From positions 12,172 through 76,171 of the forward strand of contig UQDJ01000003.1 of NCBI GenBank assembly GCA_900539675.1: DNA of 64,000 bases, in the 5' to 3' direction. The stretch comes from an uncultured Coriobacteriaceae bacterium. GTDB taxonomy: Bacteria > Actinomycetota > Coriobacteriia > Coriobacteriales > Eggerthellaceae. The notes below the pieces were generated by a model. That model was not told where the DNA came from. It did no database searches and saw only the letters and a program-made list of their open reading frames with translations. The position numbers and the translations under genes were made by a program. Every line of letters begins with the position of its first letter. Positions within the stretch are counted from its first letter, which is position 1. Shown piece after piece: positions 28,429-37,081 of this stretch.

Positions 28429-29544
28429 CTACTGCGGTAACTCTACCAGGCGCGCCTGCTTCAGTAAGGCCTCGTCGAACACTTCTGCATTAGTGGCCGT
28501 AATAAAGGTTTGCACCCCTTGCTGTAATAGTGAAAGTAGAGCACTCCTGCGATTATTATCCAGCTCACTCATAACGTCATCTAATAATAAAACAGGATTT
28601 TGATTTAACTTATCCCTGATCAAGGACACTTCAGCCATTTTATAACTCAACACCAAGGAACGTTGCTGTCCTTGGGATGCAAACGTGGTAGCGTTGCGTT
28701 CATTCAGATAGAACTCAACCCTATCAACTTGCGGACCATATAAAGACATCCGACGTTCCGCTTCTTTGGAATAATCACGCTCCATAGCATCTAGTAAGGT
28801 CTGTAGAATTTCAGTGCGGGGTGGAATTTCGAAAGCGTGATAGCGTTCCAAATCGTAGTTCTTACGCAGCCAAGAAGGCACATAGGCCACCTGTACCGAC
28901 TCCTTATCACCGGATAATGCCTGATAATACTGCTGAATATAAGGCTCAAGCGCACTGAGCAACTCAGCACGTAATCGATATAACTGCGCGCCAATCGATG
29001 CCATAACCTCGTTAACGCTCAGCAAGTATGAATAGCTTACTTCCTGCTTAAGACAGCTATTCTTTTGCCGCAGAATTTTCTCGTAATCTTTGCGCACAGC
29101 GTTATACCCCACCGAAAGCTGAGAGCCTAACAGATCAAGTTGACTTCGCTTAGCGCTTTGAGATCCTTTCACCAACGAAAGATCATCAGGGCAAAATAAC
29201 ACCGAAGGTAGCAGTCCTCTCAGACTAGCAGCGCGTTTTTTCTTTCTATTCAAGAAGAAGGTGCGCGCGCCATCGGCGGCAACAACTTTCACTTCCAATG
29301 CGCGTCCGTCGCCCTCGATAGCAGTCTCAAAGAAGCCAGTACTGGCTCCATCGTAAATAAGATGGTCGGGTTTAGGATGACGAAAGGAAGAGCATGCTGT
29401 GGTGAGCTGTATGCCTTCAATCAGATTTGTCTTCCCGATAGCATTCGGACCAACAATAACCGTCAGATCCCCAATGTTATCCAATTCAAAATGGGTATAT
29501 GAGCGGAAGTTTGTACACGATATGTTGCGAATCGTTAAGCCCAA
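28429..29544 (-). CDS. recF: DNA repair and recombination protein RecF
   Basis: SMC-like ATPase that acts with RecO and RecR at gaps. 371 residues. Walker A is GPNAIGKTNLIE (~34-45, Ala where Gly is commoner), the signature is ASQGQQRSLVLSYK (~300) and Walker B is LLLDDVMSELD (~325). It starts at a TTG (29544), 26 bases after dnaN, without a strong ribosome site, so coupling to dnaN translation is likely. Confidence 0.95.
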   Translation of the reverse strand: MGLTIRNISCTNFRSYTHFELDNIGDLTVIVGPNAIGKTNLIEGIQLTTACSSFRHPKPDHLIYDGASTGFFETAIEGDGRALEVKVVAADGARTFFLNRKKKRAASLRGLLPSVLFCPDDLSLVKGSQSAKRSQLDLLGSQLSVGYNAVRKDYEKILRQKNSCLKQEVSYSYLLSVNEVMASIGAQLYRLRAELLSALEPYIQQYYQALSGDKESVQVAYVPSWLRKNYDLERYHAFEIPPRTEILQTLLDAMERDYSKEAERRMSLYGPQVDRVEFYLNERNATTFASQGQQRSLVLSYKMAEVSLIRDKLNQNPVLLLDDVMSELDNNRRSALLSLLQQGVQTFITATNAEVFDEALLKQARLVELPQ

Positions 29545-29570
29545 GTGCGCACACTCAGTACAAGAGAAAC

Positions 29571-30680
29571 CTAGGCGCGCTCAACACGCACAGGCATGAT
29601 CAAATACAAAAAGCTTTCAGATTCATCGGTGGTACGTAAGATGCCTGGCTTCATAGCGCCAAAGAGATCCAAATACACTGCATCGGTACTAATTGAACTC
29701 AAACCATCTAAGAAATACGATGCATTAAAGGCGATATCCACCGATTCGCCCTGAATATCGCAGATAAGATTCTCTTGGGCATTACCTACATCCTGGGAAT
29801 TGGTAACCAGAGTTACTACCCCATTGTCGGCATCAACCTTTACCTGAACAGGGGTAATTTTATCGCTCATCAATGAAACACGACGAACCGCATCGATCAG
29901 GGCATGGGTAGAAAGCGTTACACGAGTGCTCTGATTATTGGATATCAACTGCTTATAGTTAGGGAAGGCACCTTCAATACGACGGTTAATAAAAGTGGTG
30001 TCATGATAGGTAACTATAATTTGATTTTCACTCAGGGCAATCGTAATAGGATCATCTGATGATGGCATGGCTGCGAGATCATTTAAGAATGAACCAGCAA
30101 TAACCGCTTCAAATTCTTCTGGCACCGCTTGATTTAATTGCGCTTCTGCAACCGCTAAGCGATAGGAGTCGGTTGCAACCATTTTAAGATCGGTTCCAAC
30201 ACAAGAAATCAAGACACCAGTAAGCACCATTCGGGTTTCATCGTGAGACACCACTTTTGCAGTGCGCTTAACCATAGAGGCAAACGTACTGAAAGGGAAA
30301 TGAGCTTCCTGGACGGCTTCAACTTCCGGAAAACCGGGAAAGTCCAGAGGATTTAATGCCTTAAGCGAAAAGGTTGTAGTATCACAAAAGACAACCGCAG
30401 TCGAATCGTCAGCTTCGATACGAACCGCTACATCCGGTAAGCTCTTAATAATATTATGGAAGAGCTTTGCCGGTACTACGGCCTCACCAGTTTCTTCGAC
30501 CAATGCTGGGCACTTCATCCTGATTGACAATTCAAGGTCAGTTGTTTGCAGGGTTACTAATCCTTCTTCAGCTTTGATATATACGCCTGCAAGAATAGAT
30601 AGCGTAGAACGAGTAGAAGAACCTTTTACTACCACCGATAAAGCGTTTTGAAGTTCGGATTGATTAATGCTGAATTTCAT
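29571..30680 (-). CDS. dnaN: DNA polymerase III sliding clamp (beta subunit)
   Basis: Ring-shaped processivity clamp. 369 residues, normal length for three repeated clamp domains. It opens MKFSINQSELQNALSVV and ends YLIMPVRVERA, close to the typical C-terminal MPMR-like motif. It lies between dnaA and recF in the standard order and is separated from dnaA by a 328-base gap with DnaA-box-like sites. Confidence 0.98.
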   Translation of the reverse strand: MKFSINQSELQNALSVVVKGSSTRSTLSILAGVYIKAEEGLVTLQTTDLELSIRMKCPALVEETGEAVVPAKLFHNIIKSLPDVAVRIEADDSTAVVFCDTTTFSLKALNPLDFPGFPEVEAVQEAHFPFSTFASMVKRTAKVVSHDETRMVLTGVLISCVGTDLKMVATDSYRLAVAEAQLNQAVPEEFEAVIAGSFLNDLAAMPSSDDPITIALSENQIIVTYHDTTFINRRIEGAFPNYKQLISNNQSTRVTLSTHALIDAVRRVSLMSDKITPVQVKVDADNGVVTLVTNSQDVGNAQENLICDIQGESVDIAFNASYFLDGLSSISTDAVYLDLFGAMKPGILRTTDESESFLYLIMPVRVERA

Positions 30681-31008
30681 CTATGCTCCTCTATTCTTAA
30701 AAACCTTATCTATGATACCTGTTTCTGTGAGCATACGACTACCACTCTCCCAGAGATAATACTCTTGAGTTATTCCACCTTTTCTTTTCCTACTTCTTCT
30801 CTTCTAAATAACTTAATAGTAGGAATAATAAGGGCAGTGAATTTGTTGATAACGTACGTAGTCCCAGCTCATCACTTATAAACATCCGGTGAATTGCGTG
30901 TGGAATTCAGCCTTAGTTATCCCCATGGAAAACCGGGGGATAACGTTATTCACAGAAAATGGCAGTTTTCCGCATAGTGTTCCACGGGCAATCAACACGA
31001 TTAATCGC
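30681..31008. other. dnaA-dnaN intergenic region with DnaA-box-like sites
   Basis: 328 bases without a gene. Three DnaA-box-like 9-mers are clustered: TTATCCCCA (30917-30925, 8/9), GGGGGATAA (30935-30943, reverse, 7/9) and TTATTCACA (30946-30954, 8/9). It presumably also holds the dnaN promoter. Confidence 0.55.
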
Positions 31009-33009
31009 TTAATACTGCTCCAGGCGAATCTTCTCGCGGATAGCTTCTAATTCTTCGCGAAGATTGCGATCTTCTTGAAGTTGTCCGGTAATAAGGTCAC
31101 ACGAATGCATGACTGTAGTGTGGTCACGATTGAAAGCCTTACCGATATTCTTAAGGGTGCTTTCCGCCAGTTCTCGGCAGAGATAAATTGCTACCTGACG
31201 GGGGTGCACAATGCGGCGTTCTTTCTTTTTGCCAACCAGATCTTTATGTGCGACACCGTAGAAGCTCTCAACGGCTGACTGAATCATTTCTATCGTTATG
31301 CGCTTCTTGCCGCCACCAATAAAATGATTGCTTAGCAGTTCTTGCATGTGCTGTTCGTTTAATTCATGGTCCTTTTCCATCGTCATGGCGAAGATAACAT
31401 TTGTCATTGCGCTTTTAAGCTCACGAATATTGGAATTTGAATTCTCTACGATATAGTCCAGGATTTTATCGGACACCGTAAACGGTAAGCCTTCTTTGTC
31501 CTGGTATTGCTGCAGGAAGCTTTTAATAATACTTCGTTTGGTTTCGTCGTCAGGAGGTTGGATATCAACAGTTGCTCCTGAGTTGAAACGAGAGACGTAG
31601 CGCTCATCGAGATCGATATTTTTAGGCGCGCGGTCAGCAGAGAAAACAAACTGCTTACCCTTGGCAATCTGAGTATTAAAAATACGAAAGAGTGCATTTA
31701 AGGTACCCGGTTTACCTTGTAAACCCTGAATATCGTCGATAAGTAAGACATCTGCCTGCTGGAAAAACGTTTCAAAATTCTTGAAACTTTGCTTATCGAT
31801 ATCTTTTTCAATAGCAGCATCGGAATATTTGTTCACTAACTCCATTGAGTCGATATAGCATACATTGAACTCCGGATACTGCTCGTTGATATAGTTTTTA
31901 ATAGCACATAGCAGATGTGTTTTACCTACACCAGAGCGGCCGTAAATAAATAATGGATTAAGGTTAAGTTCTGTATGACCTGGCTTTTCAGCAACCATAA
32001 CTGCCATGTTATAGGCCATCTGATTAGACTCACCGATAACAAACGTGTCGAACGTTAGGTTGTTGTTGGCGTTTGTGGCAAAGTGAGCGCTTTCCTTGGA
32101 CATGAGGTCCTGATTTACCAAAGAATTAGGATGAGGGCTGTCGGTTTGCGACAAACCTTTCCCTGACATCTGGTTTTGGTAGGACATATTTTGTTGTGCT
32201 GATACCGACTGGCTACCTGTCCCGTCTAATGTAGCTCCAACGGGATAGGTATTATAAAGAGAGGTATTACTTCTTATTGGGTTATTTCCTGTAGGAGAAT
32301 GCTCCATAGATGTGGCATTCATTGAATTTTCTCTTACAGTATTACCGCTCGAAGGAACACTATGCCCTGGAACTCTTCCCATGAGATTATTACTTGCAGA
32401 AGTGTTCCCCATAGGATTGTCGCTATAAGTATCGCGCACACCATAAGACGGCTGTAGATGAGTGGTTTCTGCCAATACGCTTTCACGCAGGCTTCTCTCA
32501 TATGCTTCACGTCGCTCTTCAGGGGTTAATGGTGCAGTTTGGTCCCAAGGTTTTTCTGGGCGAACTATTGAGTTAGTTGCGTAATGGCCGGTATCTTGAT
32601 GGGTGTTTTGAAATTGAACTTGCCCGGCACCACCCAAATTGTGACCAGCAGTATGTTCTGGTTCTAATCTATGTGGAGATATTCCTTGTTCTCCTGTGGC
32701 AATTTCAGGTGAAGTAGCTCTACTATCTGCTGGCATTGTTGGAGTTTGCCCTGCCATATTAGGGTCGACTTCAATCTGAACAAAGAAGTCCATATTGTAT
32801 AGATCATGAAGGGCCTGCTGAATATCCTTTATGTAATGCTTTTCGATCCAGTCTTTAATAAAGCTGTTATCAGACGTAAACATTACGAAGCCCATACTGG
32901 CTGCTTGAATTTGGATACGCGAAAAGAACGCATCAATCTGTGATGCGTTTACGTTGGGATACGACTTTATTTGTCGAATAAGATCTGTCCAAAGCTTATC
33001 TAAATTCAT
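31009..33009 (-). CDS. dnaA: Chromosomal replication initiator DnaA with long domain II
   Basis: Binds oriC and opens it. 666 residues against the common 440-510. Domain I is ~1-85 (LWTDLIRQIKS... FFVQIEV). Domain II, ~86-316, is a Ser/Thr/Asn/Gln/Met-rich linker of ~230 residues. The AAA+ domain follows, with Walker A GRSGVGKTHLL (~355) and Walker B VLLIDDIQ (~421). Domain IV ends with the DnaA signature around FNRDHTTVMHSC. Long domain II is also known in Streptomyces DnaA, so this is unusual but not unique. The ATG at 33009 lacks a good ribosome site. Confidence 0.97.
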   Translation of the reverse strand: MNLDKLWTDLIRQIKSYPNVNASQIDAFFSRIQIQAASMGFVMFTSDNSFIKDWIEKHYIKDIQQALHDLYNMDFFVQIEVDPNMAGQTPTMPADSRATSPEIATGEQGISPHRLEPEHTAGHNLGGAGQVQFQNTHQDTGHYATNSIVRPEKPWDQTAPLTPEERREAYERSLRESVLAETTHLQPSYGVRDTYSDNPMGNTSASNNLMGRVPGHSVPSSGNTVRENSMNATSMEHSPTGNNPIRSNTSLYNTYPVGATLDGTGSQSVSAQQNMSYQNQMSGKGLSQTDSPHPNSLVNQDLMSKESAHFATNANNNLTFDTFVIGESNQMAYNMAVMVAEKPGHTELNLNPLFIYGRSGVGKTHLLCAIKNYINEQYPEFNVCYIDSMELVNKYSDAAIEKDIDKQSFKNFETFFQQADVLLIDDIQGLQGKPGTLNALFRIFNTQIAKGKQFVFSADRAPKNIDLDERYVSRFNSGATVDIQPPDDETKRSIIKSFLQQYQDKEGLPFTVSDKILDYIVENSNSNIRELKSAMTNVIFAMTMEKDHELNEQHMQELLSNHFIGGGKKRITIEMIQSAVESFYGVAHKDLVGKKKERRIVHPRQVAIYLCRELAESTLKNIGKAFNRDHTTVMHSCDLITGQLQEDRNLREELEAIREKIRLEQY

Positions 33010-33094
33010 AGGTTGATATTATCCCGATAACTACTCATTGTTTACAAGTTTTCGCGGTAATTCCGCAACGGTCGTTTATCTGGTATTGCTTATA

Positions 33095-33139
33095 CGGTGC
33101 CACGCTGGTTTCTGAGATCATATTGTATATGTGGCACCG
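33095..33139. repeat. Inverted repeat upstream of dnaA
   Basis: CGGTGCCAC (33095-33103) and GTGGCACCG (33131-33139) around 27 bases. A CCGCAACGGT-type 9-10-mer flanks each side (33063 and 33137). It lies in the likely dnaA leader or promoter region. Confidence 0.5.
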
Positions 33140-33198
33140 CAACGGTTGTTGAGACTCTATTACTCTTGCGCTGCCACAAGATGGCGGGGTGTAACGCA

Positions 33199-34380
33199 TC
33201 ATTCAAGTGTCGATGCAATACGCTGGCCAAACTCTGTCAGTTTGCGTTTTTTATCTTCGCTTGTATGTACCAAATCGGCCTTTTCGAGTTTTTGGAATGC
33301 ATTGTAGACACTGGCATTACTGATGCCGGTGGATTGTACGACATCGGTAATGCGCAACTCGCCTTCGGTAAATAACTCTTGGAGAATACGTTTTTCATTA
33401 CGAGTGAGTTTTGGTACCTCTATAGGCTCTTCATCGTGAATACTCCGCGCTGCTACAAGGCTAATAGTTACCACTGATCCCTGATTAATATTATCTTCTA
33501 TCTCAATATAACCATGAGCAGTATCAAGGTAATCCCGAACAATAGGAAGTCCTGAACCAACCCCGCGGATGTAGCGCTTCATGGGTTCTGTTGCTGAAGA
33601 GAATCCAGGCTCCTGCACGAGCTCTTTATTGTGTATTCCTGGTCCCTGATCGGCGAATCGAATGGTATTTCCGCCATCCATAATCGAAACGACTACTTCT
33701 TTAAAATGAGCATGAATAAAATTTTCAGATACTTCTCGAATTACCGTGTATGGAATAATTCCACCTGCTTCTTTAGCCTGTTTATAGGTTTGAGAAGCAA
33801 TGCGTTCAATATATTCATGAGTAGATGCTCCTTCGATTTGAATAACACGAGGAGCACTGTGAAGGTTGTCATAGATTGCAATACGTGCGGGTGTTGCAAT
33901 GTGATCGTAGTCAAACGTATCTGTGGACGCACGCTTTATATCTTGTTGATCATATTGATTGGGTATGGTTGGCGAAACCGTTGAAGGTGTAGCTGCCGGC
34001 GCTGCGGTGGGTATCATTGCTGGCATCGCGGTTGGAGTTGTACCGGGCATCATTGTTGGTATTGTTGAGGGCATCGATGCCGATGTATTGCCTGGGTGCG
34101 CAGTTATAGGTTGCCCCATAGTGGGTTGCACCGCGTTTGGTTGTGGTATTCCGTAAGGATAATAGTATGGGTTGGGATAACCATACCCTTGTGCCGCCAT
34201 ATAGGGATTAGGTGGTACTACTCCTCCATTGACAGTTGTGGCGTAAGGAGGAAGATCGCCGTTTGCTGGCAAGACATCTTCTGGCGCATGTGGTAACGAT
34301 TCTTGTTTCTGCGCCGTGTCTAAATCCTGCTCGGATGATAGTCCGGGATTATCAGTATGTTGGTTATTTTCTGGTGTCAT
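33199..34380 (-). CDS. GHKL ATPase fused to a winged helix-turn-helix, beside dnaA
   Basis: 393 residues in three parts. Residues ~1-150 are low-complexity (Pro, Met, Thr, Tyr, Ala-rich, with repeated IPTMMPGTTPTAMPAMIP-like pieces). Residues ~160-315 are a histidine-kinase/anti-sigma type ATPase: N-box REVSENFIHAHF, G1 FADQGPGI, G2 GVGSGLPIVRDYLD. Residues ~325-393 are a winged HTH (TRNEKRILQELF... ISNASVYNAFQKLEKADLV). No dimerisation/His phosphoacceptor domain or membrane segment is seen, so it is not an ordinary sensor kinase. An ATP-responsive DNA-binding regulator is a reasonable inference. It lies between oriC and dnaA on the same strand as dnaA. No strong ribosome site. Confidence 0.78.
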   Translation of the reverse strand: MTPENNQHTDNPGLSSEQDLDTAQKQESLPHAPEDVLPANGDLPPYATTVNGGVVPPNPYMAAQGYGYPNPYYYPYGIPQPNAVQPTMGQPITAHPGNTSASMPSTIPTMMPGTTPTAMPAMIPTAAPAATPSTVSPTIPNQYDQQDIKRASTDTFDYDHIATPARIAIYDNLHSAPRVIQIEGASTHEYIERIASQTYKQAKEAGGIIPYTVIREVSENFIHAHFKEVVVSIMDGGNTIRFADQGPGIHNKELVQEPGFSSATEPMKRYIRGVGSGLPIVRDYLDTAHGYIEIEDNINQGSVVTISLVAARSIHDEEPIEVPKLTRNEKRILQELFTEGELRITDVVQSTGISNASVYNAFQKLEKADLVHTSEDKKRKLTEFGQRIASTLE

Positions 34381-35149
34381 GCTACTTTTTCGGTTCGTTT
34401 TCCAGGAAATGAGAAAAATAGCCCGACGCGATACTGCTGTGAGTAGTTATTTTCACGATCAGTAAATACGTCGGGCAGTTTTTCATGTCTGTATTCTAGT
34501 AAGCCAACTAGGGTTTTTCAATTCTCCTACCGTTATTCACCTATATTTTCAGAGTTTTCAACATCCTTTCCAGAAAATGTGGAAAACCGGAAAACCGAAT
34601 ACGAAAATCGATACATCGTTTCAAGAGAATTTGGAAAAGTTTTCTGTGAAACAGCTATTTTTGTTAAATCTAATGAGTTGATAGTGGCTTTAAAGCTTTT
34701 AAAAACTATCAATGTCTTAGCTTCTACATATTGAGTATTGCATTACGCAGATAGTTGTGCCTAACGACAAAACCCCAGGTCAAACGCTTATTCCTATTTT
34801 TTATTAGTCAGAGGACTGATTTAAAAAAGACGTAAATATAAGAGGTGGAAAACACTGGAAAGGATAATGTGGATAGCGAGCGAGGTTTTACAAAAAGCGC
34901 AGGTGAGTTATCCACATTATCCACATTTATGCATGAGAAAAATGTGGATAACTGGTTTATAAGAATGAATTTTTACACTGATGAGTACGTGCAAAACGTT
35001 ATTCGGATTAAAAAGATGCGAGGAAATCAACATAGTGCTTGCTGAAAAAAACGAATATAAACAATAGATAGGTTCTCTTATATGGAGCTTCTTACGGTTT
35101 GCATCCCAAATACGCTTTTTCGTACTGCATCGTCTTTACACTCCAGTGG

Positions 35150-35229
35150 CTCGGTGTTACATCGGCTCGGTATTACATCGGTTGGGTATTACATCGGCTC
35201 GGTATTACATCGGTTGGGTATTGCATCGC
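35150..35229. repeat. Five tandem 16-bp repeats between oriC and rpmH
   Basis: Units CTCGGTGTTACATCGG, CTCGGTATTACATCGG, TTGGGTATTACATCGG, CTCGGTATTACATCGG and TTGGGTATTGCATCGC. The first three bases alternate CTC/TTG in the last four units, so a 32-bp higher-order unit is visible. The 16-base period is not a multiple of three, which argues against coding. Confidence 0.9.
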
Positions 35230-35323
35230 AATTCGTTTCGCGCCACATCTACCGCTTTTTGCTGCTTGTCGGATGTCTTGTGTAGGCTCCGTGAGAAAAA
35301 ACGCCGTTATCGGTGCTCGTTTC

Positions 35324-35351
35324 TTGACGTTCTGTATGAATATCGTACAAT
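35324..35351 (+). promoter_or_regulatory. Promoter of the rpmH cluster
   Basis: TTGACG (35324-35329), 16 bases, TACAAT (35346-35351), 35 bases before the rpmH start. Confidence 0.65.
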
Positions 35352-35386
35352 TTCGAAGTTACTGTAAACCTGAAAGGAAAAACGTA

Positions 35387-35521
35387 ATGAAGCGCACCTA
35401 TCAACCTAATACCCACAAGCGCGCAAAGACCCACGGTTTCCGTGCCCGTATGGCAACCAAGGGTGGTCGTGCAGTACTGTCTGCTCGTCGTGCTAAGGGC
35501 CGCAAGCGTCTCTGCGTCTAG
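35387..35521 (+). CDS. rpmH: 50S ribosomal protein L34
   Basis: 44 residues, [19 protein letters not shown] to the basic C-terminus, a full-length L34. GAAAGGA ribosome site. First gene of the rightward origin-proximal cluster rpmH-rnpA-yidD-yidC-jag-rsmG, the standard bacterial order. Confidence 0.97.
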   Translation: MKRTYQPNTHKRAKTHGFRARMATKGGRAVLSARRAKGRKRLCV

Positions 35522-35539
35522 TTTTTCTTGTGAGAAGCC

Positions 35540-35875
35540 GTGTTAGGAACCATTAAATCTAGCACTGAGATCTCCTACCTGTTCTCGCACGGAAAACGAC
35601 ATGCAACTCCCGTTGTAACAATCATTGTTTACCAAGGGGATTCCCAACACGGCCCTAGTGGCCGTGTTGCTTTTATTGCAGGTAAGAAAAACGGAAACGC
35701 TGTTTGGCGTAACCGAGCCAAACGCAGACTTCGCTCAGTGTGTCATGACTTAGGAGGTCCTTGGTCAGACCTTAACGTCTTATTTATTGCTAATAAAAAG
35801 ACGAACCGTGCGGAGTATAATGAATTGCTTTCAGCGAGTAGAAAGGCACTTGATTCCTATATCGAAAAGGCCTAA
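35540..35875 (+). CDS. rnpA: Ribonuclease P protein component
   Basis: Protein subunit of RNase P, which trims tRNA 5' ends. 111 residues. The RNR signature region [17 protein letters not shown] is at ~48-64. GTG start at 35540, 18 bases after rpmH. The RNase P RNA gene was not found in the window. Confidence 0.95.
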   Translation: MLGTIKSSTEISYLFSHGKRHATPVVTIIVYQGDSQHGPSGRVAFIAGKKNGNAVWRNRAKRRLRSVCHDLGGPWSDLNVLFIANKKTNRAEYNELLSASRKALDSYIEKA

Positions 35876-35879
35876 TACC

Positions 35880-36173
35880 ATGGAACACATCAAAAAGGTG
35901 TTACATTTTATTAAAGCTATTCCTCAATATCTATTGATAGCCTTAATAAAGTTTTATCGTTTTGGAATCTCCCCTTTACTACCCGCATCCTGTCGTTTTA
36001 TTCCAACCTGTTCTCAGTATGGACTAGAAGCAGTTAAACGATTTGGATTTTTAAAGGGCTTATACCTCACAATCCGAAGGATTATGAGATGTAGGCCTGG
36101 TGGAGGGCAAGGATACGATCCGGTTCCTGAAGAGTTTCATTTTAGGATTCGGACACAAGATAAAGACAAATGA
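35880..36173 (+). CDS. yidD: Membrane protein insertion efficiency factor YidD
   Basis: Small membrane-associated helper of YidC. 97 residues from the ATG at 35880; a longer frame starting at 35787 overlaps rnpA and is not credible. The N-terminal amphipathic helix is followed by [15 protein letters not shown] (~38-52), the family signature, and [13 protein letters not shown]. 4 bases after rnpA. Confidence 0.93.
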   Translation: MEHIKKVLHFIKAIPQYLLIALIKFYRFGISPLLPASCRFIPTCSQYGLEAVKRFGFLKGLYLTIRRIMRCRPGGGQGYDPVPEEFHFRIRTQDKDK

Positions 36174-36193
36174 GTGAGAGGATTTTGGTGTAA

Positions 36194-36970
36194 ATGTGGG
36201 AAGCATTTAAAGACGCCATCTTCTTTTGTATCGAGTTTTTTCACAATTTTGTAAGTGACTGGGGTCTGGCAATTGTTATTGTCACGCTGATTTTGCGTCT
36301 GATCCTGTTCCCCTTGATGCAAAAGCAAATTAAGTCATCCTACAAGATGCAACAATTCAGCCCCCGTATGCGTGAGATTCAAGAAAAGTATGCGGATGAT
36401 CAGCAACGTCAAGCTGAAGAAATGCAAAAGATGTATGCCGAGATTGGGTTCAATCCTCTTACCGGTTGTTTACCTTTGTTAATTCAGATGCCTATCTTTG
36501 TTGCCTTGTTCCAGGTATTAAATGAGATGGGCGCTCGTACCGATGGTACTGAATATTCTTTCTTTAATATTTTGCCTACACTTACTGGTTCAGCGGGTGC
36601 TATGTGGGGCGAAGGATTTTTAACCTTCCTTCCTTATGGCATCCTGCTTTTGCTGTTTGCCTTCTGCACATTCTTGCCAACTCTTTTACAGCAGAATGGT
36701 ACGAACAATCCGCAGCGTAAACAGATGATGATCATGATGGGCATCATGTCAGTCTTCATGTTGTGGCTTGGTTGGACTTCTCCTGCAGGTGTTGTTTTGT
36801 TCTGGGCTACTTCTTCTGTTTTTGGTGTTCTCCAGCAAATAATTTCTACCCGCGTGTTTAAGTTTCATGACCAACAGGTTGCAGCAGAAGATACCACTCC
36901 AAAGCCTGTTGAAGTGGATGTCGTTCGTAAGACTAAGAAAAAGCGTCCTACAAAGAAAAATAAGCATTAA
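36194..36970 (+). CDS. yidC: Membrane protein insertase YidC/Oxa1
   Basis: Inserts and folds membrane proteins. 258 residues, short Gram-positive type with ~5 membrane segments and no large periplasmic domain. It does not start with a lipoprotein signal as many Firmicute SpoIIIJ proteins do. The conserved NPLTGCLPLLIQMPIF loop is at ~93-108, and the conserved Arg of the hydrophilic groove is in LRLILFP (~35). The C-terminus is Lys/Arg-rich (KKKRPTKKNKH), suited to ribosome contact. 20 bases after yidD. Confidence 0.95.
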   Translation: MWEAFKDAIFFCIEFFHNFVSDWGLAIVIVTLILRLILFPLMQKQIKSSYKMQQFSPRMREIQEKYADDQQRQAEEMQKMYAEIGFNPLTGCLPLLIQMPIFVALFQVLNEMGARTDGTEYSFFNILPTLTGSAGAMWGEGFLTFLPYGILLLLFAFCTFLPTLLQQNGTNNPQRKQMMIMMGIMSVFMLWLGWTSPAGVVLFWATSSVFGVLQQIISTRVFKFHDQQVAAEDTTPKPVEVDVVRKTKKKRPTKKNKH

Positions 36971-37081
36971 GCTCACTAGGAGTTGAGATAACTATATTTC
37001 TTTGTCATAACGTTAATTGAATAGTTTGATGTCTCCTCCCCTTCCTTAGTGAAGGGGAGATTTGAATGTAAGGAGTTTTTT

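Larger units (their letters stand above)
34381..35386. other. oriC: Chromosomal origin region (oriC)
   Basis: About 1 kb without a gene, between the leftward dnaA-side genes and rightward rpmH. DnaA boxes: TTATCCACA at 34908-34916 and again immediately at 34917-34925, TGTGGATAA at 34943-34951, TGTGGATAG at 34868-34876 (8/9), and weaker ones at 34578-34586 and 34533-34541. An AT-rich stretch at ~34786-34845 is the candidate unwinding element. Five 16-bp tandem repeats (35150-35229) lie between the boxes and the rpmH promoter. The main gene direction flips here. Confidence 0.85.

Noticed and set aside
35150..35229. CRISPR array
   Set aside because: Units are directly adjacent with no spacers, and no cas genes are in the window.
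34845..35285. Short frames across oriC and the 16-bp repeats
   Set aside because: They cover DnaA boxes and a repeat whose period is not a multiple of three; no ribosome sites.
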